49,480 nucleotides of DNA from a bacterium (GTDB lineage Bacteria; Bacillota_I; Bacilli_A; RF39; UBA660), in contig JAQXPH010000039.1 in the NCBI GenBank assembly GCA_029100545.1, positions 1 through 49,480 of the forward strand, written 5' to 3'. Below the pieces are notes generated by a model. The model ran no database searches. It was not told where the DNA came from and saw only the letters and a program-made list of their open reading frames with translations. Positions 1 through 10,154 of the stretch are shown in pieces. The position numbers and the translations under genes are program-made. Positions within the stretch are counted from its first letter, which is position 1, and every line of letters begins with the position of its first letter.

Positions 1-758
1 TCATCATACATATAATTATCCGCTATAGTAATTAAATTCTTTATATTATTTAATTCATTACTGTATACATATCCAATAGATGCAGAATATGAATCTATTG
101 CTAAATTATCTTTTAAAGCTTGTATCTTACTTATAAATAAGTTTTCATCTATATTTAAACTAATTACAATAAATTCATCTCCACCCTTACGATATATATC
201 TTCTTTTCTAAAATACGACTTAATTATATCAGTTACTCCCTTTAATAATTCATCTCCTTTATCATGGCCATAACTATTATTTACTACTCCTAAGCCATTA
301 ACATCTATAAAGGCAACACCAGTATTACAAACAGTGCTATTATTATTTATAAAGTCTAATAAAGTATCATTATTGTATACACCTGTTAACTTATCAATTT
401 TACTAATGTTTTCTAGTTCTAAAATTCTTTTACTGGTTAGATGAAATTTTTCTAAATAAACTTGTAAAAACTCTATTATTCTAGAATCATCAGGTATAGA
501 AAGACAGGGTTCATTAATAATAAACTGCCCCTTATTATTAAGACTAATCAAAATATCATTATCACTATATTTAATATTATCACTAGTCTTTATAACATCA
601 GTATCTCTCATAGATCTATACCAAATACAACCTTTAGCCTTAAAACAATCTCTTATCTTCTCTAGTATTTTTAAGCTTGCTACTTCGTTATAACCGTCAG
701 AAATAATTATCTTCTCTAGATCAATTGCAATTTCTAACTCATTAAATTTACTTTCCAT
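1..758 (-). CDS. GGDEF-domain protein (putative diguanylate cyclase), 3' end truncated by window edge
   Basis: Hand translation of the minus strand from ATG at 758 (MESKFNELEIAIDLEK...) gives an open frame containing ...KIDKLTGVYNNDTLLDFI... and ...RKGGDEFIVI; not in the ORF track because it runs off the edge. Confidence 0.85.
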   Translation of the reverse strand, partial: MESKFNELEIAIDLEKIIISDGYNEVASLKILEKIRDCFKAKGCIWYRSMRDTDVIKTSDNIKYSDNDILISLNNKGQFIINEPCLSIPDDSRIIEFLQVYLEKFHLTSKRILELENISKIDKLTGVYNNDTLLDFINNNSTVCNTGVAFIDVNGLGVVNNSYGHDKGDELLKGVTDIIKSYFRKEDIYRKGGDEFIVISLNIDENLFISKIQALKDNLAIDSYSASIGYVYSNELNNIKNLITIADNYMYD

Positions 759-781
759 AATACATCACCACTACAATAACA

Positions 782-1507
782 CTATTCAAATACTTTTCTT
801 GAAATAACTAATAAATACTTCTTTTTTTCTTTATAATTAGGATTATTACTACAAGTTTGCATAATTAATATATTATCACTCTTATCTAAACTAACATCTG
901 TATTATAGAGAGACTTACTTTGTAACTTAGTTATATGAGAATACCATTCTTCATCATTAGAAAAATTAATATTCATATAAGTAAAATCACTAGTCTCAAC
1001 ATAAACTGAAAATATCTCATACTTGTAAACACTATTACTAGTTGTTATATAAATATACTTGTGTTCATCATAATAATTCTTATCATAATAATTTTCTAGA
1101 TTACCAAAGGGAGTATCTATATAAGAAGAGTTATGACCAAAAAGTAATATTTTCTTACTACTATCCAAATCGACTCTATAATCGGCATAAATAGAGCCAT
1201 ACTTATCATAATTTCTATAATAATCATGACTTAAATAGAAATCATTATCCGTAGTTTGCGCTATTGGAAATTTAAAGCTATCCTCACCTTCTATTGAAAC
1301 TATTCCCTTAATATCTTGATTATTATAAGTATTTTGTAGTGTTTGTACTTCTTTAGTTTTATCATCAACTTCAACTATTTTCTCATCAATTTTAGTATTA
1401 GATATAGTTTCAGTATTATTAGTAGTAAAATAGCAATCTCTTACTATATAAATCCCTACTATTAGTAAAACACTAGCCCAAATAATTAATACTTTTCTTT
1501 TTTTCAC
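782..1507 (-). CDS. Sortase, class B-like
   Basis: N-terminal TM helix; LLFGHNSS (catalytic His), ILIMQTCS (catalytic Cys), LLVISRKV (catalytic Arg); directly downstream of an LPxTG-like protein. Confidence 0.8.
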   Translation of the reverse strand: MKKRKVLIIWASVLLIVGIYIVRDCYFTTNNTETISNTKIDEKIVEVDDKTKEVQTLQNTYNNQDIKGIVSIEGEDSFKFPIAQTTDNDFYLSHDYYRNYDKYGSIYADYRVDLDSSKKILLFGHNSSYIDTPFGNLENYYDKNYYDEHKYIYITTSNSVYKYEIFSVYVETSDFTYMNINFSNDEEWYSHITKLQSKSLYNTDVSLDKSDNILIMQTCSNNPNYKEKKKYLLVISRKVFE

Positions 1508-1604
1508 AGGTATCCCCCCTTAGTTAGTTATATATTATTTAAAAGTTAGATATTTTCAAAAGAGATATAGCCTAAAACTATATCTCATAAAAGTGTATTA
1601 GTCC

Positions 1605-3602
1605 TTAGAAAAGTCTTTTAATAAAGATATAACAACTTATACCAATAGTGATAAATAGTTCTACTAAAAAGTTAGATTTTCTACCTTTACTACCAGTAAG
1701 ACCAGTTTGTGGTGGAACAAGTTCTACTTCTTTAACTACTGTTTTTTCTTCGTCTCCACCTTTACCAAAATCTTCTTGCATATAAATATAAGTTACATAT
1801 ATAGTATCTTCTTCAAAGGTACCGATATCGTCTCCTTCTATTTTGATAAGTTTATAGCCAAAGATATCTTTAAATTCAGTCTTGTATTTATCTCCAACAT
1901 ACCCTGTATAAGTAATAGAATCAGCTAATTTTTTACCATCAACATCAACATAATTACTAATAACGCTACCTTGAGATCTATCATAAATGTAAGTAACTTC
2001 TATAGCATCACTAGTATAAGTACCTTCTAAATCTCCTTCAGTCTTAGATAATTTATATCCATAAAAATCTAATAATTCTGTAGCATATTCACTACCAACA
2101 ACACCAGTCATAGTTATAACATCATGTAAAACTTCACCATCAACAGTTACATAATGAACATTAACTTTACCTAGTCCATGAGCTGCTTTAATTGCTAACT
2201 CTTCATTATAAGTACCTGATTCAATTTCTTCTATGTGATTATTATCTAAATCAGCTTGATGAGCTTCCCAACGAGTATCTTTTGTATCATCAAACCAACC
2301 AGTGATTTTATCTTCACACTCTTGATGATTATATAAATAACTACTTCCATCGTATTTTGAAGCAAAGTCAAATAAAACTCCTTTATTTAAATACCAATCA
2401 GTACCAGTACTAGAGAAAGTAATAGTACCTAAGCTATAAATATCATCTCCAGCTGTAGTAGCGTGGTTATTGTATAATATGATATTGTTAGATAAAGTTG
2501 CTTCCGTACCTTCTTTAACATAAATACCACCACCAATACCAAGCTTATAAGCTGTATTTTCAGTAATAGAAACTTTAGATCCATTCTCTATATTTAGAGT
2601 TCCTCCTACTAATGAAATACCTGATCCATAATTACCTTTTATAGCTACAGAACTAGTAGAATCAATTTTATGTGTATTACTTGAAGTTAATAAGAATGCT
2701 CCTGGAATAGTCCACTTACTACTTATAGCACATTCATTTCCTTCTATCATAATAGTTGCATAATTCTTAACATCTAATAATCCATTAACATGAATACCAT
2801 TTCCACCATTATTTTTAGCTTCAACATATGAATCATCAATTATTAAATTTGAAGTTGATAGACCATGAGCCTTATTATCATTAAATTTAACTATCGAATC
2901 ATTCACAATACTAAAGTGTGATCCATTAGAACCATTACCTGTACTATTAATAACATCAATATTTGAGTTTTCTGCTTTTACAATAAATGTACCTGTAAAT
3001 CCAGAACGATTATGATCTAATATAACTGTTGAATTTTTTATATTAACATTATATCCTGCATCGCCACCATCCCATTCAAGGGCATCTTGAGCATAGTTAC
3101 TTATAGTAAGATTTGAATTTGTTAAATTTAGTATATCATTTCCAGTAAAATAAATAGCATGTTTATTTACTGTATCTTTACCATCCATAACCATATCTGA
3201 ATTAATTAAATTTAAAGTAGAATTTTTTGATGCACATATTGTCATCCAATTCCATTCTACAGTATATGGAGTTGATCCAATATTAATCATTAAAACACTA
3301 GTATTTTTAAATGTTAATGATTTTCCCCATAAAGCAATACCATTTTTTGTAAATGTAACTTTATAGTTTTCTCCATTTTCATTTTTACCATCAATAGTTA
3401 AATCCTTACTTAAATTTAAACCTTCTGTTTCAGCATCTTTAAGTAGTGTAATGGTATCACCATCTTTAGATGCTTCTACTGCTTCATCTAAGCTCGTATA
3501 ATTCATATCACCAATTTTGGCAACAAATTCTTCAGCTTTTACATTTGAAATAACTGATAAAGAAAATAGCATAGCTAAAATGCCTATAATTATTTTTTTC
3601 AT
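1605..3602 (-). CDS. Cell-wall-anchored surface protein: signal peptide, parallel beta-helix region, two MucBP-like repeats, C-terminal PPQTG sorting signal
   Basis: Signal peptide MKKIIIGILAMLFSLSVISNVKA; repeated VTYIYDRSQG/VTYIYMQED units typical of MucBP; C-term LVPPQTG + hydrophobic stretch + basic tail. Confidence 0.8.
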   Translation of the reverse strand: MKKIIIGILAMLFSLSVISNVKAEEFVAKIGDMNYTSLDEAVEASKDGDTITLLKDAETEGLNLSKDLTIDGKNENGENYKVTFTKNGIALWGKSLTFKNTSVLMINIGSTPYTVEWNWMTICASKNSTLNLINSDMVMDGKDTVNKHAIYFTGNDILNLTNSNLTISNYAQDALEWDGGDAGYNVNIKNSTVILDHNRSGFTGTFIVKAENSNIDVINSTGNGSNGSHFSIVNDSIVKFNDNKAHGLSTSNLIIDDSYVEAKNNGGNGIHVNGLLDVKNYATIMIEGNECAISSKWTIPGAFLLTSSNTHKIDSTSSVAIKGNYGSGISLVGGTLNIENGSKVSITENTAYKLGIGGGIYVKEGTEATLSNNIILYNNHATTAGDDIYSLGTITFSSTGTDWYLNKGVLFDFASKYDGSSYLYNHQECEDKITGWFDDTKDTRWEAHQADLDNNHIEEIESGTYNEELAIKAAHGLGKVNVHYVTVDGEVLHDVITMTGVVGSEYATELLDFYGYKLSKTEGDLEGTYTSDAIEVTYIYDRSQGSVISNYVDVDGKKLADSITYTGYVGDKYKTEFKDIFGYKLIKIEGDDIGTFEEDTIYVTYIYMQEDFGKGGDEEKTVVKEVELVPPQTGLTGSKGRKSNFLVELFITIGISCYIFIKRLF

Positions 3603-3673
3603 CCAAAACCCTCCTCAAAAATAATTGATTACTACCCTACCACATTATATTTCAAAAGTCAATAAAAAGTGCA

Positions 3674-3704
3674 TAAAAAACGTTTACTTTTTAAGGTAAA
3701 CGTT
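3674..3704 (-). terminator. Rho-independent terminator
   Basis: Inverted repeat AACGTTTAC (3679-3687)/GTAAACGTT (3696-3704), followed on the minus strand by a T-run; 3' of the SpoIVB-like gene. Confidence 0.7.
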
Positions 3705-3783
3705 AATCTATTTTAAGGAAACAAGTATATAACTTTCTTACGTTGTTTCCATTATATTATATGAAGTATTTTAATAAATATTC

Positions 3784-4755
3784 TTATTTTTCTCCTTCTT
3801 CAAGCATTTTTGTTATAAATAAACCATAACCAGTATAAGGATTATCTACTACAACATGGGTAAGAACACCTATTAAATTATTATTTTGAACTATTGGTGA
3901 ACCACTCATTCCTTGAACTACTCCACCAGTTAAATTAAGTAAGTTTTCATCATTTATTTTAAATGAGATATTTTTTATATCAGAAGTTTCATTTATTTTG
4001 GTAATTTCAATATCAAAAGTTTCTATTTTTTCTCCCTCAATAACAGTTTTTATTTGAGCAGGTCCTATTTTTACATCTTTTGAAACCTTAATTAAATTTT
4101 TATCATCTATTCTATCTTTATAATAGCCAAATATTCCATATTTTGTATTTTTAAAAATTGTACCATATTGATAATTATAATTAAATTTGGCTACTTTACT
4201 ACCTGGCATTCCAATAGCACTTTTTTCAATACCAGTTATTCTATTATTAAATATTTGCCCACTTTTAATTTCTACTTTGCTATTACTTTCACTTTCTACT
4301 ATTTCATGACCTAACGCTCCATAAATTAAAGAATTGGGATCAATATATGTTAAAGTTCCTATTCCCATAATAGAACTTTTAACAAATAAACCAGTTTTAA
4401 TTATTCCATCAATATTTATTAATTTTAAATTAGTTTCTTTTTCAATACCATCTCTTATAAAAGTTATTTTAACATATTCTTTATCAATATTTTTTTCAAT
4501 TATTTCAGTAAGTTCATTAACATTATCTACACTATTTCCCTCAACACTAATAATATAATCCCCGTTTTGCATTGGAATTGTTCCTTTATTATATTTACCA
4601 TCTACTTTATAAAAACCAATTACCATTATACCTTTAGTATCAACTTTTATACCTAAAGTTTTACCTCCCAAAACAACATATTCAGAATATGCAAAAATAT
4701 TTACTGGGAATAATAATACTATAAAAAATATTAAAAATTTTTTCATACTTATCAC
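3784..4755 (-). CDS. SpoIVB-like serine peptidase (S55) with PDZ domain
   Basis: PDZ-like segment then ALGHEIVESESNSKVEIKSGQIF...GVVQGMSGSPIVQNNNLIGVLTHVVVDNPYTGYGLFI, matching the SpoIVB His/Ser motifs. Confidence 0.8.
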   Translation of the reverse strand: MISMKKFLIFFIVLLFPVNIFAYSEYVVLGGKTLGIKVDTKGIMVIGFYKVDGKYNKGTIPMQNGDYIISVEGNSVDNVNELTEIIEKNIDKEYVKITFIRDGIEKETNLKLINIDGIIKTGLFVKSSIMGIGTLTYIDPNSLIYGALGHEIVESESNSKVEIKSGQIFNNRITGIEKSAIGMPGSKVAKFNYNYQYGTIFKNTKYGIFGYYKDRIDDKNLIKVSKDVKIGPAQIKTVIEGEKIETFDIEITKINETSDIKNISFKINDENLLNLTGGVVQGMSGSPIVQNNNLIGVLTHVVVDNPYTGYGLFITKMLEEGEK

Positions 4756-4807
4756 TTTATTATTATAAGTAAATAAACTATTATTATATTAGTATTATTT
4801 ACCAGTA

Positions 4808-6718
4808 TTAAAATTTTAAAGCATATACTCTTTCATATGATGTTTCTTTTTTATTACTTTCAAATCTTTCGTTATATAAATTAATTAATTCTTCATTATC
4901 TTCAAAAAGAAGTTTTAATAAAATATTTTTTCTTGTTTCTATATCAATGGAAATATCTTCTAAAAGTTTAATTGGTATATATCTTTCATCAAATTCATTA
5001 ATATAAGCATATTTTTTTGAAACCATAACTAATTTAATAATTAAAGTAATATTTAATAGTACTTCATCGTAATTAATTTCACCATTTGGGAATCTAAATT
5101 CTATTGTATTTTTATTTTTATTTAAAGCATTATAAATATTTATATCAAAATATCTACTATTTTGAATAGTTTTCATTTTTTCAACAAAATTTTTAATGTT
5201 TTTTATATCATTAAAGTTGTTTTCTCTTAATGCAATATAAAGTCTTTGAGAAATAGGTTTAGCATAACATTTTATTTTTGGCCTTATAGTAGAATTTTTA
5301 CGATTGCATATATCTAAAAAAATATCTTGGCAATTAGTATAAATTGTATATAGCATTTCTACTTCTTTAGGATTTTTAAAATAATCAAATCCTATATGTA
5401 TATGACCTCCACATTCATTATTTACAAAAAAATTATTATTTTCTAAAAAATCACATACATATTTTAATTCTTGTAAAGATTTACTATTATATCTTAATAT
5501 TGGAGAAACTATTTCAATACCTTCATAAATTGAAGAATCTCTAGTAATTTTCCAATTAGATAGCATATTTTTTAAAGTTAAATATATTTTACTATATTCA
5601 TGAGATGTTTCAAGTTCTACACCAAAAGTTATATTTTGATCAGCATTTATTGGATATATTTTGGGTTCATTAATAAGAATATCTTTTTTAAAGTTTTTGC
5701 TATTACTTAAAAGCATTAATTTATAAGTATCATCATTTATTTGAGAAACTATTTCTTTACAAAATTCTAAATCTTTTTCATTTTTTAAAATAGAAAGAAG
5801 AATTTCTAATTTTTCCTTATCATTTAGTATATTTGTAATTTTTTTAAATAAATAATATTTTACTTTATTATTATTTACATTTTTTATAAAAGAAATTTTT
5901 TCTTTATCCGAAAAATTATCAAAATATTTTTCTACTATATTAACATCATCTAAAATTTGTAAAATTAATAATTTATATTTGCTATTATTCATATAATTTT
6001 CTAATTCTTTAGGACTAAAAAAAGAAAATACTTGTTTTAAATAAAAATTATCAAATTCATCAATATAATGCAATATTAATCTTTTATCTTTGAAAGAAGA
6101 TATGATGTCATAACGATATACTGAATATGCTTTATCTATTTTAGGAAGTAATACTAATTTACTTTTATCCTCATTTAAGGATAAAATAATATTTGTAAGA
6201 TTATATGTTGAAATATTAAGATTGCCATTAAGTACTTTATCAATAACAAAATTATCATTATTTACATATGATAAAAAATAAATCTTTGATTTTTCATCTA
6301 AAAAAGAAAATATTTTTTCATAATATATATTATCTTTAAAATCAAGTTTTGCTTCTTTATTTAATTTTTCTTTAAAAATATTTTTATTTGATAAAATATG
6401 ATATTTAAGTTCATCACAATTAATATTTGAAATTATATTTACTATAGTACTTTTATTTAATAACTTTATTAATTTTTTACTTAATAATTTTGATTTTATT
6501 TTATCATTTATTTTTTTAGATTTTAAAATAGTATTATGTTTACTTAAAACATTTGAATATATATTTGAATTTGTATATTTTTCATTTAATTTACTTGGTA
6601 AAACTAATGCAATACTTTCAAATATAAATTCTATAATTTCATCTAAATAAGCCTCTATTAAGGTTCCAGAAAAAACAGTAACTACAATAGTTAACATAAA
6701 AACTATTAACTTGCTCAT
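4808..6718 (-). CDS. Amidoligase-like protein with N-terminal membrane anchor and long helical region
   Basis: C-terminal half: ITFGVELETSHEY...WKITRDSSIYEGIEIVSPIL...NECGGHIHIGFDYF, resembling amidoligase family motifs; N-terminal TM segment. Confidence 0.65.
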   Translation of the reverse strand: MSKLIVFMLTIVVTVFSGTLIEAYLDEIIEFIFESIALVLPSKLNEKYTNSNIYSNVLSKHNTILKSKKINDKIKSKLLSKKLIKLLNKSTIVNIISNINCDELKYHILSNKNIFKEKLNKEAKLDFKDNIYYEKIFSFLDEKSKIYFLSYVNNDNFVIDKVLNGNLNISTYNLTNIILSLNEDKSKLVLLPKIDKAYSVYRYDIISSFKDKRLILHYIDEFDNFYLKQVFSFFSPKELENYMNNSKYKLLILQILDDVNIVEKYFDNFSDKEKISFIKNVNNNKVKYYLFKKITNILNDKEKLEILLSILKNEKDLEFCKEIVSQINDDTYKLMLLSNSKNFKKDILINEPKIYPINADQNITFGVELETSHEYSKIYLTLKNMLSNWKITRDSSIYEGIEIVSPILRYNSKSLQELKYVCDFLENNNFFVNNECGGHIHIGFDYFKNPKEVEMLYTIYTNCQDIFLDICNRKNSTIRPKIKCYAKPISQRLYIALRENNFNDIKNIKNFVEKMKTIQNSRYFDINIYNALNKNKNTIEFRFPNGEINYDEVLLNITLIIKLVMVSKKYAYINEFDERYIPIKLLEDISIDIETRKNILLKLLFEDNEELINLYNERFESNKKETSYERVYALKF

Positions 6719-6775
6719 TATATATTCCCCCTTTAAAACAAATAATATTATAAATAAATATTATTTTATGTCAAT

Positions 6776-6795
6776 AAAAAAGGCTTTTATAGCCT
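6776..6795 (-). terminator. Rho-independent terminator at the xseB 3' end
   Basis: Minus strand GGCT-ATAAA-AGCC followed by TTTTTT. Confidence 0.6.
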
Positions 6796-7012
6796 ATTCT
6801 TTAATTTCTAAATCTTTAAGTTCACCACTTTCAGTTAATACTTTATTTACTGCATCAGTGGCATTTTTTATTTTATCAGAACAAAATTTTGCAAGTTCCA
6901 TAGCTTCACTATATTTTTTTATTGCATTATCTAAATCAACATTACCACTTTCAAGTTCTTTAACAATTATTTCTAAAGAAGAAAGTGCTTCTTCAAAAGT
7001 TTTTTCTTTCAT
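6794..7012 (-). CDS. xseB: Exodeoxyribonuclease VII small subunit
   Basis: TFEEALSSLEIIVKELESGNVDLDNAIKKYSEAMELAKFC; adjacent to xseA. Confidence 0.95.
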   Translation of the reverse strand: MKEKTFEEALSSLEIIVKELESGNVDLDNAIKKYSEAMELAKFCSDKIKNATDAVNKVLTESGELKDLEIKE

Positions 7013-8292
7013 TTTTTTACCTCCATAACTTTTGCATTTATTGTACCTTTACTAAAGGTAACATCAATTATGTCGCCTTCTTTTAAATCCTTTACATTTT
7101 TAATAACTTTATTATTATTTTTTACAATACTATAACCCTTATCTAAAATATTTAATGGATTTAAATGATTTAAACTATTTATTAATAATGATAATTTTTT
7201 TTCATTATTTTGAATTAAAAGTAAAGGATTTTTAATAAGATAACTTGAAGTTATATTTTCATATTCTCGAGTTTTATTTATTAATATTTTATTTATATTA
7301 ACTTTTAAACTATCTATTAAATTATCTAGTTTTTGTTCTTTTATTTCATACATACTAAATGGATTTTTTAATATATAACTTCTTTTAAATCTTTCAAGCA
7401 TAATAAATTTTTGATTAACCATATTTTTGATATTTTTATTTAATCTTATTACATAATTATTTATAAGTGTTTGCGTATCAAGGATTGTTGGAACAGCCAT
7501 TTCAGCAGCCCCTGTAGGTGTTGGAGCGCGAAGATCTGCTACAAAATCCGCTATTGTAAAATCTATTTCATGTCCAACAGCACTTATAATAGGTGTTTTA
7601 CAATTATATATTGCTCTTGCAACAACTTCTTCATTAAAAGCCCATAAATCTTCAATAGAACCACCACCACGACCTACTATAATAGTGTCTAGTCCAAATT
7701 CATCTGCTCTTTGAATTTGCTTAACTATATTATCTTTAGCATCAGCACCTTGCACAAGAGATGGAAATAGTATTACTTGACAAATTGGAAAGCGCCTTCT
7801 AATTGTAGAAACAATATCTTTTACTGCCGCACCAGTATCCGCGGTAATAACACCAATTTTCTGGGGATATCTAGGAATCTTAACTTTATGTTCTTCATTA
7901 AATAATCCTTCAGCAGCTAACCTTTTTTTTAACTTTTCATATTCAATAAAAAGTCTTCCTATTCCATCAAGTTCCATTTTCTCAACATATATTTGATAAC
8001 TTCCCGAAGAAGGATAAGCACTAATTCTACCTTCGACTAAAACCTGATTACCATCTACTGGATCAAAATTTAAAGAAGCAGCACTACTATAAAACATAAC
8101 GGCATTAATTCTTGAATTATCATCTTTTAAAGTAAAATATAAATGTCCTCTTGAATGCCTTTTAAAATTTGATATTTCACCTTTAATATAAACTTTATTT
8201 AAAAAATAATCATTATCTAATATATTTTTTATATAATTATTTATTTGTGATATTTCTAAATATTTATGATCCATATTAGCCTTCTTTAACAA
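7009..8292 (-). CDS. xseA: Exodeoxyribonuclease VII large subunit
   Basis: OB-fold N-term (VYIKGEISNFKRHSRGHLYFTLKD) and IIVGRGGGSIEDLWAFNEE, SAVGHEIDFTIADFVADLRAPTPTGAAE. Confidence 0.97.
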   Translation of the reverse strand: MLKKANMDHKYLEISQINNYIKNILDNDYFLNKVYIKGEISNFKRHSRGHLYFTLKDDNSRINAVMFYSSAASLNFDPVDGNQVLVEGRISAYPSSGSYQIYVEKMELDGIGRLFIEYEKLKKRLAAEGLFNEEHKVKIPRYPQKIGVITADTGAAVKDIVSTIRRRFPICQVILFPSLVQGADAKDNIVKQIQRADEFGLDTIIVGRGGGSIEDLWAFNEEVVARAIYNCKTPIISAVGHEIDFTIADFVADLRAPTPTGAAEMAVPTILDTQTLINNYVIRLNKNIKNMVNQKFIMLERFKRSYILKNPFSMYEIKEQKLDNLIDSLKVNINKILINKTREYENITSSYLIKNPLLLIQNNEKKLSLLINSLNHLNPLNILDKGYSIVKNNNKVIKNVKDLKEGDIIDVTFSKGTINAKVMEVKK

Positions 8293-8674
8293 TTTTATCT
8301 AATACGGCATTTATTATTTTTCTTACATTTTCATCACTATATTTTTTAGATAATTCAATCGCTTCATTTATAACAACAAGTTCTGGAGTATCGGTATATA
8401 AAATTTCATATATAGCCATTCTAAGAATAGATGCACCAGCTTTATCAAGTCGATCAATAGTCCAATCAAGCATATATTTATTAGCCTTTTTATCTATTTC
8501 ATCTTTATAAGTTATAACTCCATAAACAATTTGTTTAACAAATTCATTATCAACTTCCACATTATCTTTTATAACTTTATCAACATCATAATTAATTTTT
8601 TGACTTATAGCAATATCTATTTGATATAAAATAATCATTATTTTTTCTCTTAATAAACTTCTTTTTAATTCCAT
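8276..8674 (-). CDS. nusB: Transcription antitermination factor NusB
   Basis: LDKAGASILRMAIYEILYTDTPELVVINEAIELSKKYSDENVRKIINAVLDKI. Confidence 0.93.
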   Translation of the reverse strand: MELKRSLLREKIMIILYQIDIAISQKINYDVDKVIKDNVEVDNEFVKQIVYGVITYKDEIDKKANKYMLDWTIDRLDKAGASILRMAIYEILYTDTPELVVINEAIELSKKYSDENVRKIINAVLDKIVKEG

Positions 8675-8720
8675 AACTACTCCTTAAACACTAATTAATA
8701 ATACCATATTTAAAAAAATA

Positions 8721-9083
8721 TTAAAATCCCCTTTTAATATTTTCATCTTGTAATTGCATTAGTTTATCATACTCTTTTTTTATTTTATCTATCATTTGAT
8801 CTATTTTTAAAATTTCTAATTTATTATACTTAATCTCCTCAAAAAGTTCACTTGCTCTCATATGATCCATTATTTCATTATTAATCATAAATTCCATTTT
8901 TTTAATTTCATCAATAAGTTCATCTTTATGATATAAAAGATCATATAATTGCAGTTGTAATTCATTAATTTTTTCTAAATATTCATCACTATCTATATCA
9001 TACATATTTTTTAATTCATCATCAGTAAGTAACATTATATTATCTGGTTCATTATATTTATTTACAATATCTTCTTTTTTCAT
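8721..9083 (-). CDS. Hypothetical coiled-coil protein
   Basis: Intact ORF; mostly charged helical sequence; no family recognised. Confidence 0.6.
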   Translation of the reverse strand: MKKEDIVNKYNEPDNIMLLTDDELKNMYDIDSDEYLEKINELQLQLYDLLYHKDELIDEIKKMEFMINNEIMDHMRASELFEEIKYNKLEILKIDQMIDKIKKEYDKLMQLQDENIKRGF

Positions 9084-9086
9084 ACA

Positions 9087-9488
9087 CTACCTTTTCATTT
9101 TTTCATTATTATATTCTAAAGCAATTATTTTATTTTGAATATATTTATCATATTCAATTAAATCATCAATAAATTTTTCATATATTTCCTTTTTTAAATA
9201 TTTTTTATATTTATAATTTAATGTATCTTTTAATTTAGTAATTTCATCTAAGCAAATAATAAAATCACTTGTTGATGATTCATCATTTAATGAAGAAATA
9301 AACATAATTAATTTTTTATAATTAACTAAATATTTTTTCATAAATATTTTATTTAACGTATTTATATCAAAAATAATAAATGATTTTAAATTACTATTAT
9401 TTTTATGACTAAATTCATAATAATTCTCTTGATTTAACTTTGCAATTTTTTTATTACTTTTATTAATTTTTAAAATATAACTACTCAT
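9087..9488 (-). CDS. Hypothetical protein
   Basis: Intact ORF tightly packed between 8721..9083 and trmD. Confidence 0.55.
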   Translation of the reverse strand: MSSYILKINKSNKKIAKLNQENYYEFSHKNNSNLKSFIIFDINTLNKIFMKKYLVNYKKLIMFISSLNDESSTSDFIICLDEITKLKDTLNYKYKKYLKKEIYEKFIDDLIEYDKYIQNKIIALEYNNEKMKR

Positions 9489-9491
9489 TTT

Positions 9492-10154
9492 TTACTCCAT
9501 AAGATCTGGTCTTTTTTCCATTGTTTTTTTCTTTTGATTTTCTATTCTCCACAGTTCAATTTCTTTATGATTTCCATTAAGTAAAACCTTAGGTACTTCA
9601 AGGCCACGATATACTGCAGGTTTAGTATACATTGGAAAGTCTAATAAATTATCATTAAAGCTTTCACTTTCTAAACTTTTATTATTAATAACTCCTGGAA
9701 GTAATCTTGTTATTGTATCAATTACACACATCGCAGGAACCTCACCACCAGTTAAAACAAAATCACCAATTGAAATTTCTTCATCTACTAAAGTATTAAT
9801 TCTTTCATCAAAGCCTTCATAATGACCACATATAAAAATTATATGTTTCTTTTTTGATAAATCTATAGCTTTTTTTTGATTAAATGTTTTTCCTGAAGGA
9901 GTAAGCATTATAATATAACTATCCTTTGTTTTAATCTTATCAATGCATTCAAAAACAGGTTCACACCTAATAAGCATTCCTGCACCACCACCATAAATAG
10001 TATCATCAACTTGACCATTTTTAAGAGGTGTATAATCTCTAAAGTTAATTAAATTAATTTCAACTTTTTTACTATCAATTGCTCTTTTAATAATAGATTC
10101 AGTTAAAAAACCCTCAAACATATTTGGAAATAAAGTAAGTACATCAATTTTCAT
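9492..10154 (-). CDS. trmD: tRNA (guanine-N1)-methyltransferase TrmD
   Basis: KIDVLTLFPNMFEGFLTESIIKRA...YGGGAGMLI...CGHYEGFDERI...SIGDFVLTGGEVPAM. Confidence 0.97.
   Translation of the reverse strand: MKIDVLTLFPNMFEGFLTESIIKRAIDSKKVEINLINFRDYTPLKNGQVDDTIYGGGAGMLIRCEPVFECIDKIKTKDSYIIMLTPSGKTFNQKKAIDLSKKKHIIFICGHYEGFDERINTLVDEEISIGDFVLTGGEVPAMCVIDTITRLLPGVINNKSLESESFNDNLLDFPMYTKPAVYRGLEVPKVLLNGNHKEIELWRIENQKKKTMEKRPDLME

Noticed and set aside
1707-1928. Plus-strand 73-aa ORF
   Set aside because: Antisense to the MucBP surface protein; Phe-rich translation typical of antisense AT-rich DNA.
4334-4558. Plus-strand 74-aa ORF
   Set aside because: Antisense to the SpoIVB-like gene.
6711-7028. Plus-strand 105-aa ORF
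   Set aside because: Mostly antisense to xseB, which is confidently identified.
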